DNA from: Symbiodinium natans
Lineage: Eukaryota; Sar; Dinophyceae; Suessiales; Symbiodiniaceae
Assembly (NCBI GenBank): GCA_905221605.1
Contig: CAJNDS010002726.1
Span: 188,001-239,154, forward strand
Length of the DNA stretch: 51,154 nt
Reading direction: 5' to 3'
Part shown: positions 30,001-42,000 of the stretch, piece by piece
Numbering within the stretch: the first letter of the stretch is position 1
Layout of the letters: the number at the start of each line of letters is the position of its first letter
Program-made: the position numbers and the translations under genes
The notes under the pieces: model-generated
The model's input: only the letters and a program-made list of their open reading frames with translations
Database searches by the model: none
What the model was told of the DNA's origin: nothing

Positions 30001-33000
30001 TCCTGCGAGCTCTTCTGCCTTCCATCGCGGCCGGGACAGGCTACACCTGAGCGATTCCCGAAAGCAGAACTCCGTTCTGTAGGTTTGAGATGCCCCCGGT
30101 GTATGACTGCTGCACCTGACTAAGGATAAGGCTCGAGCAGGTTGGGGTACCTCGCTGGAAGCCCAAGTTTAAAGGACGACATACAATACTGGAACCTGTG
30201 CGGAGGTTATTCTCGGAGGCAGCGTGCACAGCGTCGTGCCGCCACAGGCAATGTGGGTGACAACGGTGAGTGCCTGTAGGCTCCAAGGTGCTATCAGGGC
30301 CTTAGGGAAAAGCTTCCGGTGTTTATAGCATCTCTCATTCGAGCGAGTTCGAGGCCTGCTTGCGTCCTTTCGGTGGCAAGAGCAGCTCAACGTCCTTCGC
30401 AAGCATGAGGGGGCCAGTGCATTTCAAGGGTTCGGAAACGAACAGACCCGAGGCTGATGGAGGACATGCGCGCTTCACTGAATCTAGGGCGCGCCGCGGA
30501 GATGAACATCTGTAGGGTCTCGAGGGCTATGTTCGCATTCTTGTGAAGCAAACCTACAATGAACAAAACTTCTAATCGAGGTACGGTAAAAAGTGGGCTC
30601 TTTGCACTCGGAATCCCAGCAGGCCTTCCAGGATCCATATGGCCTCGACTGCTCGCTGCTGATGTCGGGCTTCTCGGGTCAGGCGCGAGGGTTGAGCAGA
30701 GGAGTTCTGAACAGGTGGGAAGTCAGATGTTGTGCCTGGGAGGGCTCCAACCCAACTTCGGAAGCTCTCGGAGTCACATGGGCATGATGGGCGACGGGAA
30801 CAGCGTGGGTCCATGCTCCTGCTGGTCATGACGTATACACGCATACTTTTGAAAACGTCTAGCGTGTATAGTTCACGTGAGTTCGCATTGTTACACGCTT
30901 CCAGAAATCTGCATATCTTGAGCTCTCCCGGCACCTCGTAAGTCTTATAACTTGGTTTTTTAGGTGGCGAGGCAGACCTGCAAGTGCGGGCAAAAGGTTT
31001 AACGAAAACTCTTCAGAGTTTCACGCCCTTCGGACCGCCCCCTCCCCAACGAAAATGTATGTTGTGCTCTCTATACAAAAAATGACTACTCACAGCAGGG
31101 TTGTCGCAAGATTCAACTGAAGAAAGCGGCTAAGCCTGTCTGTTGGCCTCTGTTGGCCTAGATGTCCATGCTGCAGCCGGGGTCTTTGGGTGATAAGCAG
31201 TGCCCACACATCCTCCTGGAGGCTGTGAAGGTCCACCCTAGTTATATTTCGTGAAAGCCCAAATGCCAAAGCCCCGCAGCGCAGAATGGGCTACTTCCGG
31301 CAAGAAGGGGAAGCCAAATGACAATCCGCAGGCTACAGTCCGATGCAACGGCGGCGCTGTCGATGCGGATGCATCTCGTTTCAACATCCACGTCTTGGGC
31401 TTCCCCTGAAACCTCGGAGTGCTAAGGCGCAGGCCATGAGGAGGCACTTTTAGGAGAATGCAAGTGGAGACCTTTCGAGTGATGCCGAGGTGTCAGCCTG
31501 CGCGCTGGGGGCCCGGATCAGCACATGACATCAGCACATGTGAGGCTTACATGTGTCGAGGGTTCCACATGGTTGAATGGGCGAAATGGTTGAGAACCCA
31601 CGCAGGGCCATTGGCTGGGCAATTGTTCGTTCTTCATTCGGGGGGTGGAGTGCGAAGAGCGTGTTGTAGGATCATGAGGCTTGCATTGAAATGAGGCTGC
31701 CGGGCCTGGATGTAGTTGTGTTACTAGTAGTACGGAGGCTAGGCAAGGGCTCCGCTAAGATGATTAGACGTACTGGACCAGCGTGAGCCCCAACCCAAGA
31801 GCCTGGAACCTCGAAAGATTCAGGCAGGCTCAAGGCTTCAAAGGAACTTGTGTGCTTGAATACATCTTCAGGGGTAAAAACACGATGGAGTGCAGTGCTG
31901 CGGTGTGGGTCCTATTAGGTCCCTAAAGCTGAAAATGAAAACTGAAGCGGCTTGAAGCCCCAAATCCATCCAAATTCCAGTCCCCTTTGTTGGGTCGGGC
32001 TTCATTCAGTCCATCCGCAGCTAGGGCGATGCCGTGCCCTTCAAGCAGTTCGGCCAGTGTCACGTTGTACGATCAGACGCAAACCCTGATGCCCTCGCAG
32101 GAGTCAAGTGTCGTGATGCGTTTGGTGATTTCTGGGGCGCTGGGGTGTGTGTTCTTTGTTTCGTTTTGGCTGGCATGGCGTGCGTGCATTCGCAAGCGCC
32201 CGAAACTTGACTCAGCCTCGAGGCATAGTGTGGTCTTGATGGCACGGGTTTAGCGGAGGGCTTGTCAGGCAGGCTCTAGCCCTCAATCTATCCTCGAGCC
32301 CTATAGCCTGTAGACACTGAACATCATCTTGTACACGAGCTGTACCTTGTAGGCATGGCCTACACTCGTGCGTGCCTGGTTTTGCAAGAAAAACAATAAG
32401 GTAAAGCTACAGCTGGCCGAGTGTCAGGAGTTGACAAGCGGCAGCGCAGAGACAGTGAATTGCTCCTCAGTGAACCCTGTCTACGCCTGGTGCCCAGCGC
32501 TGGCCAGAATGAACTCCAGGGAGTCGCTTTCGTTTGTTGTTGTGCTGCGTGGGCCTTGCTCCTTGACACTTGAAGCCACCCAGCTTTGGGCACCCCAGGC
32601 CTTTCAAGATGCGCTCATGGAGACTCCATGAACTTCACACTGACACTCCATTCTTGACCGGTCGTTTCAGGGTCTATAGTGGCTCAAGCTGCAGAAGCCT
32701 TTTCTGCCATCCGGGCTTGTGCCGCTTGGGGATGCTAGCTTTTAACTTGTCATGGTGGGCAGACTTCTTAAAGTAATGGTCACGGTTCTGCCGTTGCTGT
32801 CGGCATTGCCACGCCCTAGGAATCTTGATCCCAAATTACCTCCGAAGTCTTCGTCGGTGAGGTGCTCTAGAGACTCTGGAGACTCTAGAGGGTTGAGTCA
32901 TCGCCTGTTTGCAAAGTATGCGGAGGCTGGCAGCATCGAGCTCCGATGCTTTGCAGCCGTGGCCGACCCAGTCGGATGTCTCGCGGTTCGCTTTTGGCGC

Positions 33001-36000
33001 TTTGCTGTTAGGGAGAGGCGGCTTCGGGGTTGTTCGGCTTGGGCCTCGGGCCCCCCAATTTCCCAGATCCGCCCCCCCCCCCCCCCACTCGCCCCACTGG
33101 AACCGCTACGTTGGCTGGGGAAACACTCAGCTATAGCAAGATTGCACCTATCTTCGCCATTGCAGAGGTCACGCCTGCTCCCTTATAAAGGGCACCGGCA
33201 AAGCACTAAGCACAAAATACATGCCGTTTGCATAATGTGGTCTGCTGATTAGTGTGCCCCCCCCCCTCAACAAAGGGATACCCGTCTTTAGTGTGGAGGG
33301 GAGGGTGCAATTTGGGGGGCTGGGAGGGGGGGTGGTCTGGCTGTATATGATTTTGAAAGGGATGAGTGGGATGAGTTTATATGAATTTCAATGGGGTCCA
33401 TATGATCTTGAACGGGATGAGCTTATATGAATCTAAATGGGACCTATATGATTTTGAAAGCGATGAGCTTATATATATATATACATATATATGTACATAT
33501 ATATATATATATATGGTCACCCCCCCTCCCATGGACCCACCGCGGGCCTTGATCTTTGCAAAAGTACCGCAAATACCGATAAAACCTATGCTGTCTGGTG
33601 ATTTTCCGGTGACCGGATTTTTGACTGTATTCCTTAATTCACTCTCTCTCACACACACACACACGGAGGGTTTTTCTTTCTGTTGGCTCTTGTTTATAAT
33701 TTAAGATTTAGGCATTTGAACCTAAGCCTGCAAAAAAACCCTTAACCTTTAAACCCTGTAGGGTTGAGGTTTAAAGGTTAAGGGTTTAAGATTTAGGCAT
33801 TTGAACCTATGCCGGTAATTAAACCCTAGGCCCTAAGCCCTTAACCTTTAAATTCTACAGGGTTAAGATTTTTACAGGTTTAGGGTTTAAGATGTAGGCA
33901 TTTAAAACTAAGCCTGCAACTAATTTTAAACCCTTAACCTTTAAACCCTGTAAGGTTAAGGTTTAAAGGCTTACCCGCGGGTAGGTTAAGTCGTATCTTC
34001 TTGTGTGAAGTCGTATCTCGGGCGCGTGCACACTGGGGATTCGCAAATTCCAAGATTGGTCAGAACCCACTTGCACCACCAAGCAGAAATCTCGTTCACG
34101 ACAACACCCCTCATCTTTAGGGGCAAAGTTCCTGGCGTGCAACATTCCACGACAACAGCCCAAACGAGCTCGCCACTTTCTAAACTTAAGCTCCGAGCCC
34201 ACAAACCCTAAGCCAGGCAGAATGGAAACCCCAAAGGTAAGGTGCTGTCAGTTGATTGCCCCAACATGGTTGTTCTTGTTGTCTCTCTGCAGAGTGCTTT
34301 AATTTCATTGAGGGCCACTGCTGAACGGAAAGCCGCCCCCTTCAACCCATGGACGCGCGGCCCTCGCAACGGCTCGCGCGGGACTCGCGCAGAAGCACAT
34401 ACGGTCACTACCCACATATAGACCTTGCAGACAACAAGCGCTTCTCTTTCGAGCGTGTAGTGCCAACTGCATACTTTGCTTGTGTGTCGGGAACATGTGC
34501 ATGTCGCGCGAGTACTGACCGAGCGCGGTTGTTTGAGGTCCAAGTCTCTCTCGCGCGCTTGCACTCGCAGAATCGCATCAATTGCTGTCTTTGTGCTCAC
34601 ACAAATGTGCTGCCCTCCCAGGCGTGCGGTGACAAATGCGTATGTTTCATGTGTGTCGAGAACATGCGCGTGCGGCGCGTGCACATTGGGGGAACGGCTT
34701 CAACATATGTCTTTGTGATGCGACTTTACGCGGGGTGATGTGACTTCAGTCGCAGCCGCGTTTCACTGGGGAGATGTGACTTCACACGGAAAGATGTGAG
34801 TTAACCTAGCCCCTAGTAGGGTTTAAGATTTAGTCATTTAAACCTGTAGCCAAGCCCTTAACCTTTAAACCCTATAGGGTTAAGATTTTTTAAAGGTTTA
34901 GGATTTAAGATTTAAGCATGTAAATCTCAGATTTCAATTAATTTTAAACCCTTAACCTTTAAACCCTGTTGGGCTAAGGTTTAAAGGTTTCGGGCTTAAG
35001 GTTTAGGCATGTAAACCTATTCCGACAATTAACGCTAAGCCTTTAACCTTTAAACCCTATAGGGTTAAGATATTTAAAGGTTTAGGGTTTAAGTTTAAGG
35101 TTTAGGTATTTAGACCTATGCCGGCAGTTCATATTGAACCCTTAACCTTAAACCCTATAGGGATAAGATTCAAAGGTTTAGGATTCTTTACTTAGACATT
35201 TAAATCTAAGCTTGCAATTAACCCGAAACCCTTAACCTTTAAACCCTATAGGGTGAAGGTTTAAAGTTTTAGGGTTTAAGATTCAGACATTTAAACCACG
35301 GACAATCTCAGATTTCTATTAATTGAAAACCCTTAACCTTTAAACCCTGTTGGGCTAAGGTTTAAAGGTTTCGGGCTTTTTAAACCTAAGTATGTAATTA
35401 ATTAGTCACCCTTAACACCCTTAAACTCTGTAGTGTGAAGGTTTAAAGGTTTAGGGTTTAAGATTTAGACATTTAAACCTAAGCCCATAGAGTTTAAACC
35501 TTAAGGGTTTAAGGTTTAGGCATCTATTCCTTAACCCTAAACCCTCTAGGGTCAGGACCCTAAAGCCCTCCGCAATCAAGCCTAAACCCTTGACCTTCAA
35601 ACCCCATAGGATGAAGGTTTCAAGGTTTGGGGTTTAAGACTTAGGCATGTAAACCTGGAGGGCATGTAAGCCTTAACCCTAAACCCTTCAGGGTCAGAAC
35701 CTTAGCACCCTATAGGGATCTAGCACCTGCAGGTATACATGCCCTATCGGTTTTTAAACCATTACACCCTGTAAGAAGGTTTAGGGTCTTTTCGGGGTCT
35801 ATCTCTAAATTTCTCACGGGGTTAACCCTGCAGGGTTTAAAGTTAAAGGTTTAGGGTTAAAGGCTTAGGCAACACCTAAAGGATTAGAACCTTATAACCC
35901 TATAGCGCTTGAGGCTTAATTAAACCCCTGAAACTTGAATCCCTAGGGTTATGCCAAACCCAAAAAAACCAAAATGCCATTTTTTCCAAAACTATGGGGC

Positions 36001-39000
36001 TGGGGCCTCCAAAAGATGGTTTTTTTTGGTTTTCTCGAGAAAAAGATGGTTTTTTTTGGTTCGGAACCATCTTTTTCTCGAGAAAAAGATGGTTTTTGGA
36101 GGTCTTCCCCTGGTAAAACCATCTTCTTCTCGAGAAAAAGATGGTTTTTCGAAGGATCTCGAGAAAACCAACAAAACCAAGAAAAACCAAAAACAACCAA
36201 AAAAACAACCAAAAAAAAACATCTTTTCCAAAACTATGGGGCTGGGGCCTCCAAAAGATGTTTTTTTTTGTTTTTGGTTTTTTGGTTTTCTCGAGAAAAA
36301 GATGGTTTTGAGCAACCATCCTTCGAAAAACCATCTTTTTCTCGAGAAAAAGATGGTTCCAAACCAAAAAACCATCTTTTTCTCCAGAAAACCAAAAAAA
36401 ACAATCTTTTGGAGGCCCCAGCCCCATAGTTTTGGAAAAGATGTTGTTTTTGGTGTTTTTTTTTTTTTTGGTTTTTTGGTGTTTTGTTTTTTTTGTTTTT
36501 TGGCTTTTGTTAGTTTCTTGTTTTGTTGTTTTTCCCTTGATCTGGCTAGGACTCGGCTGCTACCCGCGGTGGGTCCATTGGGGGGGGGGTGAGCATATAT
36601 ATATATATATACATGTATATGTATATATGAGTTTAAACAGGATTCATATGATTTTAAAAGGGATGAGCTTACAGGAATTTTAAAAGGAACCATATGGTTT
36701 TAACACGGATGAGTTTTTATGAGTTTAAAGGGGATCCATCTATCCCAACCAAGCCAGCCCGCAAAGAAATGTAACTATGGGACCAAACGTTTTATGTTAT
36801 ACGGCATTCGGGCAGTTGCTGGACTACCCCCTTTGAAATTTGATTGCCTGGCCTCGGCACAAAGCAACTTATAAGGAAGTCTTAGCTTTGGGCTGGCCTG
36901 GGAACTAAAGATTTCAGGGCCCGACAACCTCAGGCCTCAAGGTTTCAGGCTTTAAGCCTTTGCTCAGGCTCAGATCTTTGGTCTCTCAAGCTCAGTTCAG
37001 AAGCGATTTCTTGACAACAACGCCATTCAACAGCCTCGCCGAAGTTTTGCATCGCCCGAAGTTTTTTTTCACAATTCCGGGGGGCCTCCTCAAATTGACC
37101 CCGCTGAAAAATATTCGGATTTTTCAACAATTCCGGGGACCACACTAATCAGGATACAACAGTACCAGTGTCCCTCGTGGGGCTTGTGAGGTCACCTAGA
37201 TGGCTTGTTCCGGAAAAGTTCAAAACAGAATTGATTGGGTTCGACGATGTCAGGCTTCAGGAGGTCATGGGAACTGCGAGTTGTGGGTATATGTCTGTCT
37301 GTGCTCCTCAAGCACCCTCAATGCCAAATCACGTAAGCCGACATCATATTCCCAGTTTATTGAGTACGTTTGGGAACCTCAGAACGTCATCAACCGAAGA
37401 GTCTGCGGACGTTCACTATGTTCAGTGAGTTTGCAAGGGAAGCCCTATCGAGGCGATGACCGTGGACATCGGGGGATGCGTGTGCCAGGATTGCCGGCTC
37501 CAGGGCCCAAAAGTGCTCCAATTGCTCTCATGTAGTACCAATTAGCATTTCAGCATTAGAGGCCGGTAAATAATTCAATAAATGGATAGATATATATATA
37601 TATGTATTATGTTTAGTAATGCCGATTGCGCTTGAAGGAGGGTAAGGTTGGTAGTGTTTTGCAACGAGGATATGGCTGTTTTTGCTTTGAACCGGGCTCC
37701 GCCTCATTCACAAGCAATGTGCACGCCAGAAGTCAAGTTCCACACGCCCTCAGCTGGGCCCCCAGGCCTACAAAATTGAAGTCCAAGCTTCAAAAGCATG
37801 AAGCACTCCGTGTGCGAAGGATCAATCCTGCAGCACGGCTCCGTGCCAGACTGGGGACACCTTTGTGGTGGACCTGCCGGGACCACAGCTGTTAGTGACT
37901 CAGGGTGTGACCGTGCGCAGAAGTTGCGGCAGCGCCCAAAGCCACACAGAAGTGCCAATTCGCCAACCACTCCTCCAAGAAGGCACAGGGGCCTAAACTT
38001 GCATTCGCTTGCATTCCCACGTTCTGAGTCGTCAACAGCTGCATACAGCTGCCAGTCCGCCCGATGCAGTTGCAGAGCGCGGAACTCTGCACAGAAACGC
38101 TGGGAATCCGATCTAGGTGCGCCACTTCACTTGGGCTCCAAGAACACAATCTCGCACAGAGCCGGCTGATACTTTTGGTGACATGGAAGGCGCAGGCAGG
38201 GTGACGCAGATGCAAAGAAGCTACTGTAATCGTCGTGCCTCGCTGAGCCGTACAGTCGGATGCACTGTGGAGTCCGGCAGCAAGCCGAAGTCCTCTGCAA
38301 CCTGGCATCGCGAAGCTGCCAAGGCAACATGGGTAAGTTTGAGCGGGAACTACGGTTTTCGGTATGCACTACGACATCCCTGAAATTTCTGAGAACAGTG
38401 AAGCGTCAGCCATTTGATGGGTTAAAAGCATCTCGCAGGCGAAACGCTGTGTTGTATAGTTAAATCGACGTGAGCTTTCGAAGGAGACCTCAAATCATGG
38501 ACAGGGATAGGCCTTCTTTTCAAATCATGGTGTACCGCTTGCACTGTTGCACTGCCAGAGCATCCCTGATTGTTGAACCCAGAAGCCCTGGAAACCTGGA
38601 ACCCTCCATGAAAGACTCCATGTCAAGTCTGCGTTCCCCAGGTCAGGAATTCGCAAGGAGCACGCTATGACAGAAACCTTGGGTGCCTTGACCCTTGGCT
38701 GTCATTAGTGCCACCAGCACTTTCCGGGAGGGATGCCAAGCGCGCTTTGAATAAAGTTTTGTGGTTCCATGGGATGTCAAGTCTATAGTTGGCGATGTCA
38801 AGGACATGAGCGGGGTGGATGGGGCGTGGAGGTCAGCGGATATCAACGATACAAACTGGGTAATTAAGCCCTATTAAATACTTGAAGCTCGTGAGTCCGC
38901 AGAGCTGACACCTGGAATGAGGCAAACAAACATAGGCAATCATCTTTCGTCGTAACAAGCCCTCCGCTAGGCCTGAAATGTCTTTTTCTCAGATGCTGCA

Positions 39001-42000
39001 ACTTTGTAACTCGGTCCATATAGCTGCCTTAGGTACCAACTAAATAAGAGGGCATGGGCTTTTGGAGTGTACGATTTTGTGAGATCGAGGAACTCCACTG
39101 TGTTGACCTGTGACGCCGTGGGGGTGCCCGGAGGTTGAGGGTGCCCATGCAAACGGAAGTTTCGGGGTTGGGTGGTTTGTTTAGAGTGCAGGGCTGTAAG
39201 GATTGCGGCATCCGCGGTCAGCATGGGTGTTGACTCTTGACAGCTTGTTTTCTACTTGGGCGCGACGGACCAAGCTAGGTCGGATGAGATCAATTGCTTG
39301 ATTGCAGTCCTTAATCACAGACCCACCAAATTCCAAACAAGTTTTCCACCCGTTCCCTATATTTTGCCTTTGGGTACGTAGGGGTAGGGAGCAATATATC
39401 AACTAGCAGGGACTACCGCTCATAGGCGCGCAGTATCTAGGCTTGCCACAACTTGCCATGTTGGGCGGTGCAGGGCGGGGAGCCTTTTGAGTTTGGGTGG
39501 CTTGTGGGGTTTTCTCAGCTGTCGGCTTCCACGCCTTGACGGGCACAAACGCTGCAAGCAGAAATCGGAAAGTTCACCCTTTGGAACTCAAGCTGACTTC
39601 CGAACCCTCAACCCGCCCATTTAGTAATCGACCATACAACTGATAGGCATTTCAAGTCGATGCAGCTCGGGTTGCACAACATCTGTGCGCAACATGTTCG
39701 AAAGCACATCGATTGCGTATTGTGTAGAAGTGCAACTCCAGGATCTCCAGAAAACATACCATGTTCAATGTTTACGTCAAAATTGCACCCTCAAACCCCT
39801 CAATGTAAATCCTGCCAGGTGGTGCCTGGCCACGATGGAAACGTGACGGTGTTGTGCACTGGAGGCGGTGGTTCAGGGGTATCTGAGCGGCTGCACGGCT
39901 TTCAGGTCTGGCAAGCACGGTATCATGTCGGCCAGGGTTTTGGTTTTCAGTTTTTCGGGGAGAGGGGAAAGGGAGCTGGTCGTCAAGTGCATTCAGGAAC
40001 CATGATCCCCTCCTCGACAGCTGAAAGCGCATGATGCATGATTGTGGAACCACGATTCGTCCATTGAGATTTTTAAACTTCGTCCACTAAGGGCATGGCA
40101 GAACTGTCATAACTTCATGGGCAAGGACTGGTAAGGCGAGTGTAGGCCGCAGCATTGTCAATGTGGTGGCTAGGAGGCCCCGCTAGTGACTTCACTAAGC
40201 CTGACACCCTCAAGCGAGGCTCAGCGCAACACCACGTAACAAGAATGTGACGAACAAATTCACGAAAAGCCGCCCCAATGCGGTTCTTTGCAAGCCCCTG
40301 GGCTTGAGGCGTATATGCGGTATAATCAGGAGAGGGTACATGGGCTTTGGGCTCAACGATTTCGGCGTGCGCCGAAACACAACACACGTCACAAGATGCA
40401 GCTTCTCTGCCTCGGCCTCCCAGGCATCCTGAAGGCAAACTCCAGCGCTTGCGCAGCGACGCTGGGCGGAGTTCAATTGAATCAAAGCACACGTAAGTTG
40501 GCTTCTGGATTTTTCGGGGTCTTCTTGTGTGGGCTCCACGAAGTGCAGGAGAGCTATACTATACGTTGATGTAGGGGGGAGAATGAAAGACGCTTTGGCT
40601 TTTCTGCAAGCTCGCATGGACCTCGCACGTCCTCACCCTAGCCCGCTTGCGACCAAGCGCATTCTGAGGCGTGGATGCTCGTCCTCAACTCCAGCACAGC
40701 AGGCCAGAGCTGTGCTGCTTCGGCAGCGCTGTCAGGACTACTAGTACCGTGAGAAGGGCTCATAATATGGTACTGGATATAAAGCCCGAAGCGACAATGC
40801 CCTTGCCCCAAAACTCAAAGCGCAGAGCCCGGCATGAGTGTGTTGAGGGTCTGAGAAACTACGTAGTTCTGCTTAAAGACTCAGAGCTTCGGGATAGTTG
40901 ACCTTGGGCGGAGGCTGGTATAGGCCGCCAGAAGAAATGTCAACCCATTGAAGCTCCGTATTGATGAAGGTCATCGTCGGCGGAGCCACTGGTGCAGTGA
41001 CAACAGATCAGGAGATCTTTCCACTGTCTTGAACCCGCCGAGAAACAGGTAAGCGATTCACCTCCGTACTTGATGACAGAAGCGCAACAGTAGTCGTGAC
41101 TTCGGCATTCCCCCTACGGTCACCCGAAGATCGTTGCCCTTTCTTAGCTCGAAGCTCCCCTCAACTTTGCGTCCAAATTGTTGCATCTTTCGGGCCCTGT
41201 TGCAGGGCTTCAGCCTGAAGATGGGATATGGAGTGGTTTCATGCAGTGCTTTGCCCTGCAAGACACTTACTTTTCATCACACCGTCTTTGAGGTAGCTGA
41301 GACGAGTGCTTCAGGAACTCGACCACGCAGCTCAAGATATGCGGCTTCTCGGGTTTGAAGCTATTTCTCTGACTAAACGTAGACTGTCAGAACAGAGCAA
41401 CAACGCACGGCCGAGAGTCAAAGGCTTCTGGCTACGTCGCTCCGAGAAGCTGCAGACTCGACTTCTGAACCTGGACATTGCGAAAGCCAAAATCCGCATC
41501 GAACCAAGTAGCCAAGTAGCCCCACCCTTGCAGCCGCAACTGGGTATACGACCCACGAATCCACAGCACTTGAGACCATCCAATTTCTTCAACACCGCTT
41601 CTCATCCGATCAAGCCCGAAGCCCGGCTGGGCATCAGATTTTTCAGACCTGGCAAAGTCTGAGCTCTAAGTCTCTACGTCTCGAAGCCCAAACTCAGAGT
41701 TCATCTCAACGAGGGCACAGACTCCGTGGTAGGAGCTTCTTCACACCGAGCACTTCGTTTGGGACAACTGTTCCAGCCTGGACACCGGTTACAAGGGCGT
41801 GCGCGCCCAAGGAGGTGTTAGGGTTGCATTGTCTGAGCTCCTTTCCAAAGCTCCGCAAGTCTCTACAGGCATCCGGCTGCGTGCTTGTCAGGATTTTATC
41901 CAAGAAGCACTCGACTCAAAAACCATACAAAACTCTAGAGACTTCCACAATTTGACCCCTCAACAAGGTCCACTTTGGAGTTCCCGGAACCGAAGCCTCG

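Larger units (their letters stand above)
33501..36610. mobile_element. Inner element with terminal inverted repeats carrying telomere-like arrays
   Basis: About 45 bp at the left (TA repeat, then ggtcaccccccctcccatgg and acccaccgcggg) is repeated inverted at 36,563-36,610. The outer copy at 50,751 has no such insert. Inside are TTTAGGG-like arrays, a GC-rich insert and a palindrome cluster. No transposase is visible. Confidence 0.75.
33233..36884. mobile_element. Outer dispersed repeat element, interrupted copy
   Basis: The left end (taatgt.gtctgctgatta, C run, caacaaa) and right end (catctatcccaaccaagccag through the ggcattcgggcag and ccccctttgaaatttgattg blocks) match the copy at 50,751. 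Between them are tandem units of about 35 bp containing gggatgag. No coding capacity is seen, so it looks non-autonomous. It is split by the inner element 33,501-36,610. Confidence 0.85.

Noticed and set aside
34208-34684. 158-codon minus frame and 129-codon plus frame in the GC-rich insert
   Set aside because: No transposase or other family motif; the frames contain an internal duplication and look like by-products of the repeat.
35951-36693. Overlapping 151-233 aa frames on both strands
   Set aside because: Low-complexity translation of the palindrome cluster (SREKDGF and LEKKMVF repeated); open because stops are absent from the repeat.
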